Made by a program: the position numbers and the translations under genes
Part shown: in pieces, positions 17,029 to 26,369 of the stretch
How the letters are laid out: each line of letters starts with the position of its first letter
Numbering within the stretch: position 1 is the first letter of the stretch
Assembly: GCF_030167905.1 (NCBI RefSeq)
Contig: NZ_JARGNA010000002.1
Coordinates: 248,001-312,000 of the forward strand
Direction of reading: 5' to 3'
Length of the DNA stretch: 64,000 nt
Origin: Flavobacterium terrisoli
GTDB taxonomy: Bacteria > Bacteroidota > Bacteroidia > Flavobacteriales > Flavobacteriaceae
The notes under the pieces: model-generated
What the model was told of the DNA's origin: nothing
The model's database searches: none
Seen by the model: only the letters and a program-made list of their open reading frames with translations

Positions 17029-20000
17029 ATGCAACATAATTACGTCGACTTAAGCCGAAAATTAAAATTCAGCCGAGTTTTTCTTGGGCTTTTCCTTGTT
17101 TGCTTTTTTCTTTTCACAGGAAGCATTCAGGCACAGGGAAATGCCTGTTCTGCAGCCACACCTTTAACTGTTAACGGTGCTTGTGCAACAAATCACAGCA
17201 TAACAAACTCTGCACAGGACCCACCAAACATAGCTACTTGCCCCGGAACGTTTGCACGTGAAGGTTGGTATACTTTTACGGTTACTGGCGGTCCAATGAC
17301 CATAAACATTAATGCTGAAGTGAGCAACAGAAATTTATTTCTGCAATTAATCTCATCAACATCCTCATGTACAGGATTAGCTCAGATAAATTGTGCTAAT
17401 TCAAATGACACTAACGGAGTACAAACTGAGAGCATATCCCAAACATTAAGTGATGGAATATATTATATCAAAGTGGTCAATGTTGGTTCAAGTACCATGA
17501 CATTAACCAGTCTTTGTGTAACATCTTCCTCTCCGTGTATTGCCCCAAGCCAGGCAACCGGATTTACGCCAGGCACAATAACAGGAACTTCATTTCCGGC
17601 TTCATTTTCAGGAACGGCAAATGGTTATTTAGTGATTCGTTCACTAACCAGTACACCACCATCCCAGCCGGTAAACGGAACCACTTATTCCAGTGCCAAT
17701 ATAGGAACTCTTGGTTCGGGGCTTACCTTTGTCCAATCAGGTTCATCAACCTCAATTCCAAGTTCAGGGCTAACCGAAAACACCCAATACTATTATTTCA
17801 TTTATGCCTATAACAATACTTCCTGTTCAGGCGGACCGGTATACAATACCTCAGGTGCCTTAACCGGGAACGCAATCACTTGTCCGGCAGTACCGAATTC
17901 AATTGCGACTGCCAGCATTACCTCTAACAGTTTTACCTTGAATTGGGCGGCACCAAGCGGAGGAAGTTCAGGAACTATCACTTACAGTGTTCAGGTCACT
18001 ACAGACGCCGGATATACCGCTAATATTCCCGGTTCTCCTTTTTCTGTTGCTGCGCCAACAACCACTTTGAACGTTACAGGATTGTCTTCGTCGACAACCT
18101 ATTACTATAGAATTTTGGCCAATAATGGCTGCAGTAGTTCTTATGTAAGTGGAAACGTCACCACTTCAATCGGAGCCTGTGTTGCGCCAAGCCAGGCAAC
18201 CGGATTTACACCAGGTACAATCACAGGAACTTCGTTTCCGGCTTCATTTTCTGGAACGGCAAACGGGTATTTAGTGATTCGCTCACTAACCAGCACACCG
18301 CCATCCCAACCAGTAAATGGAACTACTTATTCAAGCGCCAATATAGCAACTCTTGGTTCGGGTTTGACCTTTATACAAACAGGTTCATCAAACACGATAG
18401 CAAGTTCCGGACTAACGGGGAATACCCAATATTATTATTTCATTTATGCTTACAATAACACCTCCTGTACAGGCGGACCTGTTTATAATACATCAGGTGC
18501 CTTAACCGGTAATGCGATCACTTGTCCTGCAGTGCCAAATTCAGTTTCGACAGCCAGTGTAACCTCAACAGGATTCACCATAAATTGGGCTACTCCTACC
18601 GGTGGAACATCCGGCACGATTACTTATGCAGTACAAATTACCACAGATGCTGGCTATACAACCAATATTTCAGGTTCTCCTTTTTCGGTCGCTGCACCTA
18701 CAGTAACGTTAAACATCTCGGGGTTAACTTCAAGTACAACATACTACTACAGAATATTAGCCAGTAATGGTTGCAGCAGTTCCTATGTAACAGGTTCTGT
18801 GACTACATCAGCAGGAAATCCGTGTTCGAATGCAACAACTTTAAATTGTGGCACAACCAATTTGGCCGGAACGACTGTAGGCAGTACCAATTACACTCAT
18901 GGCACAGGATGTTCAATGAGCAACTATGGCAAATGGTACACTTTTGTTGGTGATGGTAACCTAAATACCATTTCCGTTACAACCACTAGTTTTGATGCCG
19001 AAATGGCTATTGCCAGCGGAAGCTGTGGCAGCTTAACCAACATAACCTGTCAGGATATTGCTTTGTCCAGCGGAACTGAAACATACGGTTTTACAGCCAC
19101 CTTAGGGGTTACTTACTATGTTTATGTCGCTTACTGGTTATCAGGAGATACTACTACGGGAGCTTTTACCATTTCCAGATCTTGTACTACGGCCTTTAAT
19201 CCTTGTGCATCAATTCCGAATATTGCAGCATGTGGAACGAGCACCACCGCAACCATAACTTCGGGTACCGGATCTTACGGCACATCTGCCTGCGGATGGT
19301 CAACGCCCGGACATGAACAAATCTATACTTTTACACCAACCACCACCGGAAGCTATACAATTTCTCAATCGACTTCTTTCGCTTATATTGATTATCAATT
19401 CAAACCTGTTGCATCAGGATGTAACGGCACTGGCTGGACCTGTATTGATGATATATTTGGCTCGGGAACCAGTGCTAGTTTCAGCTTAACTGCCGGTACG
19501 CAATACTATATTTTATTGGATCCTGAAAGTACTGTCGGTGGCAGCGCCAGCTTCACCATAAGCTGTCCACCACCACCATTAACCAATGACGATCCTTGTA
19601 ATGCCATCACTTTAACAACGAGTTCAAGTTGTAGTTACACCACCTATACGACTCTCGGCGCGACAGCTACCTCAGGTGTAACCGCGCCAGGCTGTGGAAG
19701 TTATTCAGGCGGTGATGTTTGGTTTAAAGTTGTCGTTCCGGCAACAGGCATATTGACCATAGACACTAACAGCGGTAGTTTAACCGACAGTGGAATGGCA
19801 GCTTATTCAGGCACCTGCGGCGCATTGACCTTGATTGAATGTGATGATGATGACAGTGCTAATGGTTTGATGTCTTATTTAAACCTGACTGGGTTAACAC
19901 CGGGAGTTACTATTTTTATACGTGTTTGGGAATACAGCAATGACAACCCCGGAACGTTTGGAATTTGTATTACCAGCCCGACCTGTCCGCCTCCTACAGA

Positions 20001-22971
20001 TATTTTAGCAACCGTAACTTCGAGCACTAGCGTATCCGTAAGCTGGATGGCATCAACTCCACCCGCCGCAAACGGTTATCAATACTATCTTACTACAACC
20101 AATACAGCGCCAACAAGTTCAACTACCCCAACAGGCTCAACTACCGCTGGTGTAGTTAGTGTTAACCTGACTGGATTAATAACTTCCCAAGTATATTATT
20201 TCTGGGTAAGGTCAAACTGTAGCGGATCAGACCAAAGCACTTGGTTAGGGCCAAAAGTCTTTACTCCTTGTAACATTGGTTCGGGAACCGGCACTACCAC
20301 TTTGAGTTGTCCTAATTTAGTTTCAGGCGGTTTGGGATTATTAGGTTCAGATCCAGCTCCCATGTCCTGCACTGATACCACATGTGTTAATTTAGAAGCT
20401 ACTTATTTACCTATAAATCAAACTACAAGTTATACGGTACAATCAATAACATATAGTCCGCCATATCAATTCAGCTGTTTGCAAAACGCTGTGAGTGTTA
20501 ATGTGGACGACGTTTGGTCGCCAACAGTCACACTGCCATTTAACTTTTGCTTTTATGGAAATAATTACAACACTTGTCTGATTGGTTCAAACGGCGTAAT
20601 CACTTTTGACACTACAAATAACAGTCCGGGCGGTTATTGTGGATGGTCATTTGCCAACAATCTTCCGAGTACTTCATTGTTTTTGAATACCATTTTTGGT
20701 GTTTACCATGATATTGACCCAAGTAAAGGCGGTGAAATTGGTTGGGAATTGGTTAACCTTAACAGTGGATGCCGTGCCTTAGTGGCTTCCTGGAAGGATA
20801 TTCCAATGTTTTCCTCTACCTGTAACTCGATACTTTATACCGGTATGATTGTGCTTTATGAAAACACCAATATCATTGAAGTATATATCAAAGAAAAAAA
20901 TGTTTGTTCCTCATGGAATAGCGGAAATGCTATAGTTGGCATTCAAAATGCGACCGGAGCACAAGCTGTGGCTGCGCCCAACAGAAATGGTCTCAGTACC
21001 GATTGGACTGTCACCAATGAAGCCTGGCGTTTTACCCCTTCCGGAAGTTCTTTGTCTACAATCACCTGGTATGAAGGCGTAGGAACTACAGGAACTGTTG
21101 TTGGAAACACCAATACAATTAATGTTTGCCCGAATGTAACTCAAGTATATACTGCTCAGGTAACCTATACTCTTTGTAATGGTGTTAACTACTCCATTAC
21201 AGACAATACTGTAGTTACCGTAAATGGCGGAAAAAAATGGACCGGTAATGTTGATACCGATTGGAACAAAGCCCTCAACTGGACACCAACCGGGGTTCCA
21301 ACTAGCTCTGATTGTGTAATCATTCCTAATGTAACTAATGACCCAATCATCAGTGGGTCGTCTTACAATGCATATGGGCTCAATCTTAGTGTATTGAGCG
21401 GTGGAAATCTTTTGGTGAATTCTACAAACAACATCACTATTACCGACTTTGTTAATGTAGAATCAACAGGTAGTTTTACATTGAACAACAGCTCTAGTTT
21501 GATCCAGATTAACAACGTTGCCAATACCGGTAACATCGTTTACAAACGCGATGCCTATATTCGAAGCCTGGATTATGTCTATTGGTCATCACCTGTAGCT
21601 AATTTTTCACTTGCCAATATTGCCGCTCCATTATCATTCTGGGGAATGTATAAATGGAATACTACGGTAGCCAATACAAATGGCGGACAAGGAAATTGGG
21701 AAAGCGCTGCCGGTGACACCATGATTCCCGGTAAAGGTTATATTGCCAGTGGGCCAAGTACTTTTAGCTCTGATACCGCAGCTACCTTGAATGGTGTTTT
21801 TACGGGTGTTCCAAATAATGGAAACATAACCATACCAATTTACAGAGGAAGTGATACCAACACGAGTACGCATTACGGAATTAACGGTGCAGAAATCACT
21901 AATTATAGCGATAACTGGAATTTGTTAGGAAACCCTTATCCATCATCGATCAGAGCGAGTCAGTTTTTATTTGACAACAACACTAAAATCATGGGTAATG
22001 TCAAATTGTGGACACATGGCACTTTACCGGCCATTATTGCCAGTCCGTTTTATGATTCATTTATCTATAACTATAGCCCGGGTGATTATTTGACTTATAA
22101 TTTCACAGGAACAAGTTGTTGTCCTGCGGCAGGTTCCGATTTATTTATTGGTTCGGGACAAGGCTTCTTTGTTCAGATGATTGATGGCCCAGCAACTTCA
22201 AACAGTATAACATTTACCAACAGTCTGAGAAGTAATACTTATACCAATAGTACTTTTTATAAATTATCAAATCCAAACTTTCCAAATAGTGTGGTTGAAA
22301 ATTTGGAAAGAAACAGAATTTGGCTCGACATCATTGATAGCAATTACAATTCCGACAGAACGTTGTTTGGCTACATTGAAAACGCCACGATGGGTAGCGA
22401 TACTTTCTTTGATTGCACGATGCAAAACACCGGCGGAATAGCTATTTATTCGTTGATAGACGATACTAAATTCTCTATTCAGGGAAGAGCTTTGCCTTTT
22501 GATGTAAATGACGAAGTACCTATTGGTGTTAACATTCCGGCCTCGGGGAATTATTCTATTGCCTTGGCAGCCATTGATGGTTTGTTCAGCGGACAAAATA
22601 TTTATTTAAAAGACAATCTATTAAATATCACCCACGATTTAAAAGAGAATCCATATCAATTTACAGCCGAAACCGGTATCATTCATGACAGATTTAAAGT
22701 GGTGTATCTCACCAATGCTTTAGGCAACCCTGAATTTTCAAATTCTAACCATATCAGAGTAGTCATCAAAGATGGCGTAAGTGTTAGTTCTGGCAATTTA
22801 CCTATGGAATCAATTATTGTTTATAATGCATTAGGACAAAGATTAGACAGTTATGAAGGCATCAAAACCAATTATTTTACGCTTTATAATTTGAGAAAAA
22901 ATGACACTACTCTTCTGCTGAAAATTAAACTGCAAAACGGTGAAACCGTCATCAGAAAAGTGATTTACTAA
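17029..22971 (+). CDS. Giant (1980-residue) secreted fibronectin-III-like repeat protein with T9SS type C sorting signal
   Basis: Signal peptide 1-36 (LFLVCFFLFTGSIQAQ). Residues ~37-168: cysteine-containing beta domain (ACSAATPLTVNGAC). Residues ~170-597: two near-identical 214-residue units of paired FN3-like domains (TTYYYRILAN type strands). Residues ~600-980: four pre-peptidase/CUB-like units (GKWYTFVGDG, QIYTFTPTTTGSYTIS, DVWFKVVVPATG). Then another FN3, a nidogen-like segment (from ~1158, LPFNFCFYGNNYN), a domain starting WTGNVDTDWNKALNW (~1402) and the NLLGNPYPSS module (~1631). The end (IGVNIPASGNYSIAL, YLKDNLLNITHDL, HDRFKVVY, ESIIVYNALGQRL) matches the T9SS type C sorting signal. 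It is probably a cell-surface adhesin exported by the Gld/Spr machinery; no enzyme motif is seen. Confidence 0.9.
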   Translation: MQHNYVDLSRKLKFSRVFLGLFLVCFFLFTGSIQAQGNACSAATPLTVNGACATNHSITNSAQDPPNIATCPGTFAREGWYTFTVTGGPMTININAEVSNRNLFLQLISSTSSCTGLAQINCANSNDTNGVQTESISQTLSDGIYYIKVVNVGSSTMTLTSLCVTSSSPCIAPSQATGFTPGTITGTSFPASFSGTANGYLVIRSLTSTPPSQPVNGTTYSSANIGTLGSGLTFVQSGSSTSIPSSGLTENTQYYYFIYAYNNTSCSGGPVYNTSGALTGNAITCPAVPNSIATASITSNSFTLNWAAPSGGSSGTITYSVQVTTDAGYTANIPGSPFSVAAPTTTLNVTGLSSSTTYYYRILANNGCSSSYVSGNVTTSIGACVAPSQATGFTPGTITGTSFPASFSGTANGYLVIRSLTSTPPSQPVNGTTYSSANIATLGSGLTFIQTGSSNTIASSGLTGNTQYYYFIYAYNNTSCTGGPVYNTSGALTGNAITCPAVPNSVSTASVTSTGFTINWATPTGGTSGTITYAVQITTDAGYTTNISGSPFSVAAPTVTLNISGLTSSTTYYYRILASNGCSSSYVTGSVTTSAGNPCSNATTLNCGTTNLAGTTVGSTNYTHGTGCSMSNYGKWYTFVGDGNLNTISVTTTSFDAEMAIASGSCGSLTNITCQDIALSSGTETYGFTATLGVTYYVYVAYWLSGDTTTGAFTISRSCTTAFNPCASIPNIAACGTSTTATITSGTGSYGTSACGWSTPGHEQIYTFTPTTTGSYTISQSTSFAYIDYQFKPVASGCNGTGWTCIDDIFGSGTSASFSLTAGTQYYILLDPESTVGGSASFTISCPPPPLTNDDPCNAITLTTSSSCSYTTYTTLGATATSGVTAPGCGSYSGGDVWFKVVVPATGILTIDTNSGSLTDSGMAAYSGTCGALTLIECDDDDSANGLMSYLNLTGLTPGVTIFIRVWEYSNDNPGTFGICITSPTCPPPTDILATVTSSTSVSVSWMASTPPAANGYQYYLTTTNTAPTSSTTPTGSTTAGVVSVNLTGLITSQVYYFWVRSNCSGSDQSTWLGPKVFTPCNIGSGTGTTTLSCPNLVSGGLGLLGSDPAPMSCTDTTCVNLEATYLPINQTTSYTVQSITYSPPYQFSCLQNAVSVNVDDVWSPTVTLPFNFCFYGNNYNTCLIGSNGVITFDTTNNSPGGYCGWSFANNLPSTSLFLNTIFGVYHDIDPSKGGEIGWELVNLNSGCRALVASWKDIPMFSSTCNSILYTGMIVLYENTNIIEVYIKEKNVCSSWNSGNAIVGIQNATGAQAVAAPNRNGLSTDWTVTNEAWRFTPSGSSLSTITWYEGVGTTGTVVGNTNTINVCPNVTQVYTAQVTYTLCNGVNYSITDNTVVTVNGGKKWTGNVDTDWNKALNWTPTGVPTSSDCVIIPNVTNDPIISGSSYNAYGLNLSVLSGGNLLVNSTNNITITDFVNVESTGSFTLNNSSSLIQINNVANTGNIVYKRDAYIRSLDYVYWSSPVANFSLANIAAPLSFWGMYKWNTTVANTNGGQGNWESAAGDTMIPGKGYIASGPSTFSSDTAATLNGVFTGVPNNGNITIPIYRGSDTNTSTHYGINGAEITNYSDNWNLLGNPYPSSIRASQFLFDNNTKIMGNVKLWTHGTLPAIIASPFYDSFIYNYSPGDYLTYNFTGTSCCPAAGSDLFIGSGQGFFVQMIDGPATSNSITFTNSLRSNTYTNSTFYKLSNPNFPNSVVENLERNRIWLDIIDSNYNSDRTLFGYIENATMGSDTFFDCTMQNTGGIAIYSLIDDTKFSIQGRALPFDVNDEVPIGVNIPASGNYSIALAAIDGLFSGQNIYLKDNLLNITHDLKENPYQFTAETGIIHDRFKVVYLTNALGNPEFSNSNHIRVVIKDGVSVSSGNLPMESIIVYNALGQRLDSYEGIKTNYFTLYNLRKNDTTLLLKIKLQNGETVIRKVIY
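17536..18819 (+). repeat. Two tandem 642-bp repeats inside the giant gene
   Basis: Unit 1 is 17536-18177 and unit 2 is 18178-18819. Both begin TGT(A/G)TTGC(C/G)CCAAGCCAGG and encode a 214-residue double domain. Protein identity is very high in the first half (APSQATGFTPGTITGTSF and NGYLVIRSLTSTPPSQPVNG are unchanged), with more substitutions in the second half. This indicates recent duplication or ongoing gene conversion. Confidence 0.9.
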
Positions 22972-22988
22972 TCATATAATTTAAAACC

Positions 22989-23028
22989 AAAAAAGACCTT
23001 TGCTTATCAAGTAAAGGTCTTTTGTTTT
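22989..23028. terminator. Bidirectional terminator between convergent T9SS cargo genes
   Basis: AAAAGACCTTT / AAAGGTCTTTT hairpin at 22991-23023 with A/T runs on both sides. Confidence 0.85.
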
Positions 23029-23051
23029 ATAAGAATCTCTTTTGGGAAATA

Positions 23052-24821
23052 TTATAGAAAAGAAATCAATACTTTCTGAACGGTTCTTTTGTTTTCTTTG
23101 GAAAAAACTTCGGCCAGATAAACCCCATTACTCAATCCGCTGGTCGAAAACTGATGACTGTCCTGAACCGGTAATTCGGATTTATTGAAAATCTTTTTTC
23201 CACTCAAATCATAAAGCACCACCGATTTAATTTCGATAAGCTTCGGATTCGAAATGGTCAACATTTGCAAGCTGTTATCCTGATAAACAACCAAGTCAGA
23301 CGGAACAATAGCAATAGTAGTATTCAGGGAATTGTCTTTGAAGGTAATTTGAAAACGGTCATTGTAAATTCCGGTAGGCAAAGACACTTCATAGGTTCCA
23401 TTTTTTATATCGTGATAAGAATCATCTTCGGCATCATACAGATAGATTGGTTGGGATTCGTCAAAATTCAAAATTTGTGGCACCTCAAACTTAAAAGTAC
23501 TGTTCTCCGTTGACTTTATGCCTATCGCAATCCTTTTGTCAACATCAAAATTCAAGCCCTGAATGACATACTTTTCATTGGCCAAAAAGAAATACACATC
23601 ATTTGGTATATTATCCGCTACCGGGCTTTTGGCATCAATACCATTATCAACACCATCAGTCGCTGAAGGAATCAATGCTAAAGCGATTTGACTTGTGTAC
23701 TGATTATTCATAATTGTATTTAATCGTATCTGTGGAATTCCGACAACATCAGTGGATGTCATGGCATTATTTTGACGGTGAAATTGCGAATAATCGCCTT
23801 CTTTCTTAAAGACGCGATGTTCATTTTTGATTGTTAAAGTTCCGTCAGTTACACCTTTGATCATAAAACCTTGCCCGATTGGCGCAAACTTTCTTTCAAT
23901 GCTCAATTGTGAAGAAGCACCAGCTACATTTAAAGTTCCATCTTCATTATAGGTGTTATAAGTGGCCGGAACATAAATTCCGTTAGAAGCTAAGCTGATT
24001 GGAGAATAAGTACCATAACCACCTTGATAATCCATTAAAACATGTGAATTGACCGATTTGTCCTGTTCCCAATAATAGGCCACGCCATCGCAAGCCGAAT
24101 TGGCTGCGTCCAATAAAAAAGCATTCACATGAAGTGCCGACGGATAAGGATTACCGGTTAAAGTAAAGCCATTGGCAGCTACGTCAACTGAAATGTTTCC
24201 ATCGTTTGGCTTGCCTCTGAAATCATATCGTTGTGCGCTTCCTATATTGTTTACAGTGCTTTCCCCAACATTGGTGGCATCTGAACCGCTTGTCCCTTTC
24301 ATCGTAAAACCTTGACCCGAACTAATATTGGTATTAGGTCCGGAATAAAACCATTGGTTATAACCTGCAGAAGACAAGAATTTCCAAACCCAGTAAGACG
24401 CTATGGTCAAAGTTCCTGTACCGGAAACGCCATCCAAAGTGCCCCCATCCAAAACCGCTTCAGTACTTGCCGTATTGGTTGTCGGAACATGTAACATGGA
24501 TATACCAAAATCTTCATTTCCCGGAGTGGTTGAAGCAGTTCCAACCGGAGAACACCAATAATTATAGAAATAATTATTTACAGTTCCTTCTTGGTATACG
24601 GAAACCTTTCCCGTTCCTTTATTGACTGAAGTTCCTGTTGTGCCCTGAAGCAATTGACCTCCGTTTCTCAGATAAAGATTGCTTGAGCCGTTAAGTTCAA
24701 CAGCTCCTTTGACATATAGCAAGCTTCCTTTGTTATAGATATAACTGCTGCTGCTAACGTATAGTTGTGCTTTTGAAGCAAATGAAACAGATAAAAGTAA
24801 TATGTAAAGTAGGTTTTTCAT
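23052..24821 (-). CDS. Secreted T9SS type A sorting-domain protein, paralogue 2
   Basis: 589 residues. Signal peptide 1-18 (LYILLLSVSFASKAQ). It aligns end to end with the protein at 14865-16661: LYLRNGGQLLQGTTGTS, YNYWCSPVGTAS, FTMKGTSGSD, RYDFRGKPNDGNIS, LTGNPYPSALHVNAFLLDAA, PIGQGFMIKG, IRLNTIMNNQY and SYHDIKNGTYEVSL are shared with few changes. The C-terminus is a type A sorting domain (SVVLYDLSGKKIFNK, VYLAEVFSKENKR). No enzymatic motif; probably a surface or matrix protein. It lies 67 bases downstream of the collar-like gene and may be co-transcribed with it from the promoter at 25776-25807. Confidence 0.87.
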   Translation of the reverse strand: MKNLLYILLLSVSFASKAQLYVSSSSYIYNKGSLLYVKGAVELNGSSNLYLRNGGQLLQGTTGTSVNKGTGKVSVYQEGTVNNYFYNYWCSPVGTASTTPGNEDFGISMLHVPTTNTASTEAVLDGGTLDGVSGTGTLTIASYWVWKFLSSAGYNQWFYSGPNTNISSGQGFTMKGTSGSDATNVGESTVNNIGSAQRYDFRGKPNDGNISVDVAANGFTLTGNPYPSALHVNAFLLDAANSACDGVAYYWEQDKSVNSHVLMDYQGGYGTYSPISLASNGIYVPATYNTYNEDGTLNVAGASSQLSIERKFAPIGQGFMIKGVTDGTLTIKNEHRVFKKEGDYSQFHRQNNAMTSTDVVGIPQIRLNTIMNNQYTSQIALALIPSATDGVDNGIDAKSPVADNIPNDVYFFLANEKYVIQGLNFDVDKRIAIGIKSTENSTFKFEVPQILNFDESQPIYLYDAEDDSYHDIKNGTYEVSLPTGIYNDRFQITFKDNSLNTTIAIVPSDLVVYQDNSLQMLTISNPKLIEIKSVVLYDLSGKKIFNKSELPVQDSHQFSTSGLSNGVYLAEVFSKENKRTVQKVLISFL

Positions 24822-24888
24822 AATACACTTTTTTAATATTTAAGAATAACGACTGAAATAAATACACTCTTGGGGAAAAGTGCATCTA

Positions 24889-25650
24889 TTAAGAGCCTAA
24901 ATAAATAAATCCGTTTAATGCTAAATAGGGATTTTGAACAGTAACTGACTGTTGGGCAACACCTCCATTGATAGAAGAAGTAGTATGACTGTGGGAACCG
25001 CTGCTCGATGTTGCGTCTGTATCACTTGTAGAATACAACACGGGAGTTCCTGAAAAAGGCAAAAGTGATGAAAAAAGCGAATTGGCCGCATTACCTGAAT
25101 TATGGGTATGTGCACCATCTGTGCTGGTTGACAAGGTAACATTGGGCAATTGATTCTGCGCGAGGGTTACTGTAGCACTACCGCCGGTGGTATTTAATGT
25201 TTTGGTACCACTGACTCCGACTATGCTTTTATCGGAAATATTAGGGAGGTTTGTTCCAATCCCTAAAGCGGTGGCAGCAGCCTGCTGACTTGCAGTCAAA
25301 GTGCTTTTCGCTCTTCCGTTTAATAAAATCCAACCGTTATGATCTGCGGTTTGGAAGCCGTGTTTTACATCTCCTAAAGTATATACCTGGGTATAAAGTG
25401 GCTGCCAGCTGGAACCTCCGTAACAATAATAAGAATTGGTGGTGGTTAAAAAAACTATTTGACCCGATCGGTTTCCTGATGATGGCAAAACGCTTACTTG
25501 TGGTATAGCAATTCCGGCTTCGGCAGTTGGTGATGAAGGATCAATTTCTCTAACGTCTAATGTCGCTTGAGGTGAGTTTGTACCAATTCCAATTTGGGAG
25601 TAGGTTTGGAATGATACCAAGATTAGGGCTGAGTAGAGTATTTTTTTCAT
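24889..25650 (-). CDS. Secreted phage tail-collar-like protein
   Basis: 253 residues from the ATG at 25650 (MKKILYSALILVSF); the in-frame ATG at 25674 adds eight charged residues before the signal peptide. Signal peptide to QTYSQ, then IGIGTNSPQATLDVRE, the common start of Bacteroidota surface fibre-like proteins. GWILLNGR, a His-containing segment (DGAHTHNSGN, SGSHSHTTSS) and the end NPYLALNGFIYLG match the tail-collar/microcystin-dependent protein fold. No T9SS sorting domain is visible. It heads a probable two-gene unit with the cargo gene at 23052. Upstream is a promoter with paired direct repeats shared with gldK. Confidence 0.8.
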   Translation of the reverse strand: MKKILYSALILVSFQTYSQIGIGTNSPQATLDVREIDPSSPTAEAGIAIPQVSVLPSSGNRSGQIVFLTTTNSYYCYGGSSWQPLYTQVYTLGDVKHGFQTADHNGWILLNGRAKSTLTASQQAAATALGIGTNLPNISDKSIVGVSGTKTLNTTGGSATVTLAQNQLPNVTLSTSTDGAHTHNSGNAANSLFSSLLPFSGTPVLYSTSDTDATSSSGSHSHTTSSINGGVAQQSVTVQNPYLALNGFIYLGS

Positions 25651-25775
25651 GTCTTTTAATTTTAATTTTGACAAAACTGAACTTTACTTTATAACCCAAT
25701 TCCTTTTTTACATCGTGTTATAAATTTTATATGAAATATTTCATTTTTAAAATTTGTGTGTGGTATTTAACGAAG

Positions 25776-25807
25776 CAAACGTACAATATATAATTTTACG
25801 AACCAAA
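25776..25807 (-). promoter_or_regulatory. Promoter of the collar-like gene (-33 TTTG, -7 TACGTTTG)
   Basis: Minus-strand TACGTTTG at 25776-25783 (exact TAnnTTTG). After a 20-base spacer, TTTG at 25804-25807. The leader to the ATG would be about 119 bases. The paired repeats at 25814-25852 lie immediately upstream. Confidence 0.65.
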
Positions 25808-25813
25808 AAAAAC

Positions 25814-25852
25814 ATCGACAAAATGCGATTTTTTATAGTTAAAATGCATTTT
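25814..25852 (-). promoter_or_regulatory. Candidate activator site: paired direct repeats, copy A
   Basis: On the plus strand ATCGACAAAATGC starts the element and GTTAAAATGCATTTT ends it. The two AAAATGC cores start at 25820 and 25841, 21 bases apart (two helical turns). The element matches 62803-62841 upstream of gldK at 29 of 39 positions without gaps. In both places exactly 36 bases separate the first core from a TAnnTTTG box. The position, just upstream of -33, is where a transcription activator would bind. Confidence 0.5.
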
Positions 25853-26014
25853 AAGCATTACATTGCGCGCTTATTCTTACTAAAACAAATTATATTATGT
25901 GAATTAATAACTTATTGCGATTATTTAAAATCGCAACAGATATTCTTCAAAAAACAGAGGAAATGAATTTGTGGAGAATGAAAAATAAAACATCAATGAT
26001 TAAAAATCAAACTG

Positions 26015-26341
26015 TTAAATCAATTTTAAAAAAGAGTAAGGCTTTCTTTCTGATAAGTAAAGCTGATTTTTTTCATTCTGATAGGCTTCTTTTTCAAAAG
26101 AAATGTTCCGGTAAGCGTTATTTCGGTTTCCGTATTTTAAATACTTAAGTAAAAACTCTATCAAATACCAAACAAAAAAAGGCAATATCAACAACTCGAG
26201 TTGCTGGCGCAAATGAATTCTTTCATGGTTGAGCAATGCAATATTTTCCTTATCACTCCGACACTTTAAAAATACAAAAGGGAACAGGGTCAATCCTCGG
26301 TAACCTTTTGGAATTAAATATTTCGAAACGATTAGTATCAT
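26015..26341 (-). CDS. Small membrane protein with HExxH motif
   Basis: 108 residues. The motif HERIH (in LLNHERIHLRQQLELL) fits the HExxH zinc-peptidase signature and is followed by a hydrophobic segment (LILPFFVWYLIEFLL) and a basic tail with EKEAYQNE. The arrangement resembles a miniature M56/M48-like metallopeptidase core. Short proteins of this kind are conserved in flavobacteria, generally annotated hypothetical. Whether it has protease activity is unknown. It is divergent from the DUF5522 gene, with 28 bases between start codons. Confidence 0.7.
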   Translation of the reverse strand: MILIVSKYLIPKGYRGLTLFPFVFLKCRSDKENIALLNHERIHLRQQLELLILPFFVWYLIEFLLKYLKYGNRNNAYRNISFEKEAYQNEKNQLYLSERKPYSFLKLI

Positions 26342-26356
26342 TACTTATAAAGTATT

Positions 26357-26364
26357 TAAATTTG
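26357..26364 (+). promoter_or_regulatory. -7 promoter element of the DUF5522-hutU unit
   Basis: TAAATTTG, an exact TAnnTTTG match only five bases before the ATG at 26370. If used, transcription starts at or next to the start codon, giving a leaderless or nearly leaderless mRNA. Confidence 0.45.
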
Positions 26365-26369
26365 CGCGT

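Noticed and set aside
24822..24870. Two AATACACT copies upstream of the 23052 gene, similar to one half of the gldK site
   Set aside because: The copies are 39 bases apart and no TAnnTTTG box lies downstream of them.
24889..25650. The tail-collar-like gene as evidence of a prophage
   Set aside because: It has a signal peptide, no other phage gene is near, and collar-like secreted proteins are ordinary in Bacteroidota.
25754..26148. Two open reading frames on the plus strand in the spacer upstream of the collar-like gene
   Set aside because: They overlap the promoter and repeat region and the HExxH gene, have no family resemblance and an extreme Lys/Ile/Phe composition expected of AT-rich non-coding DNA.
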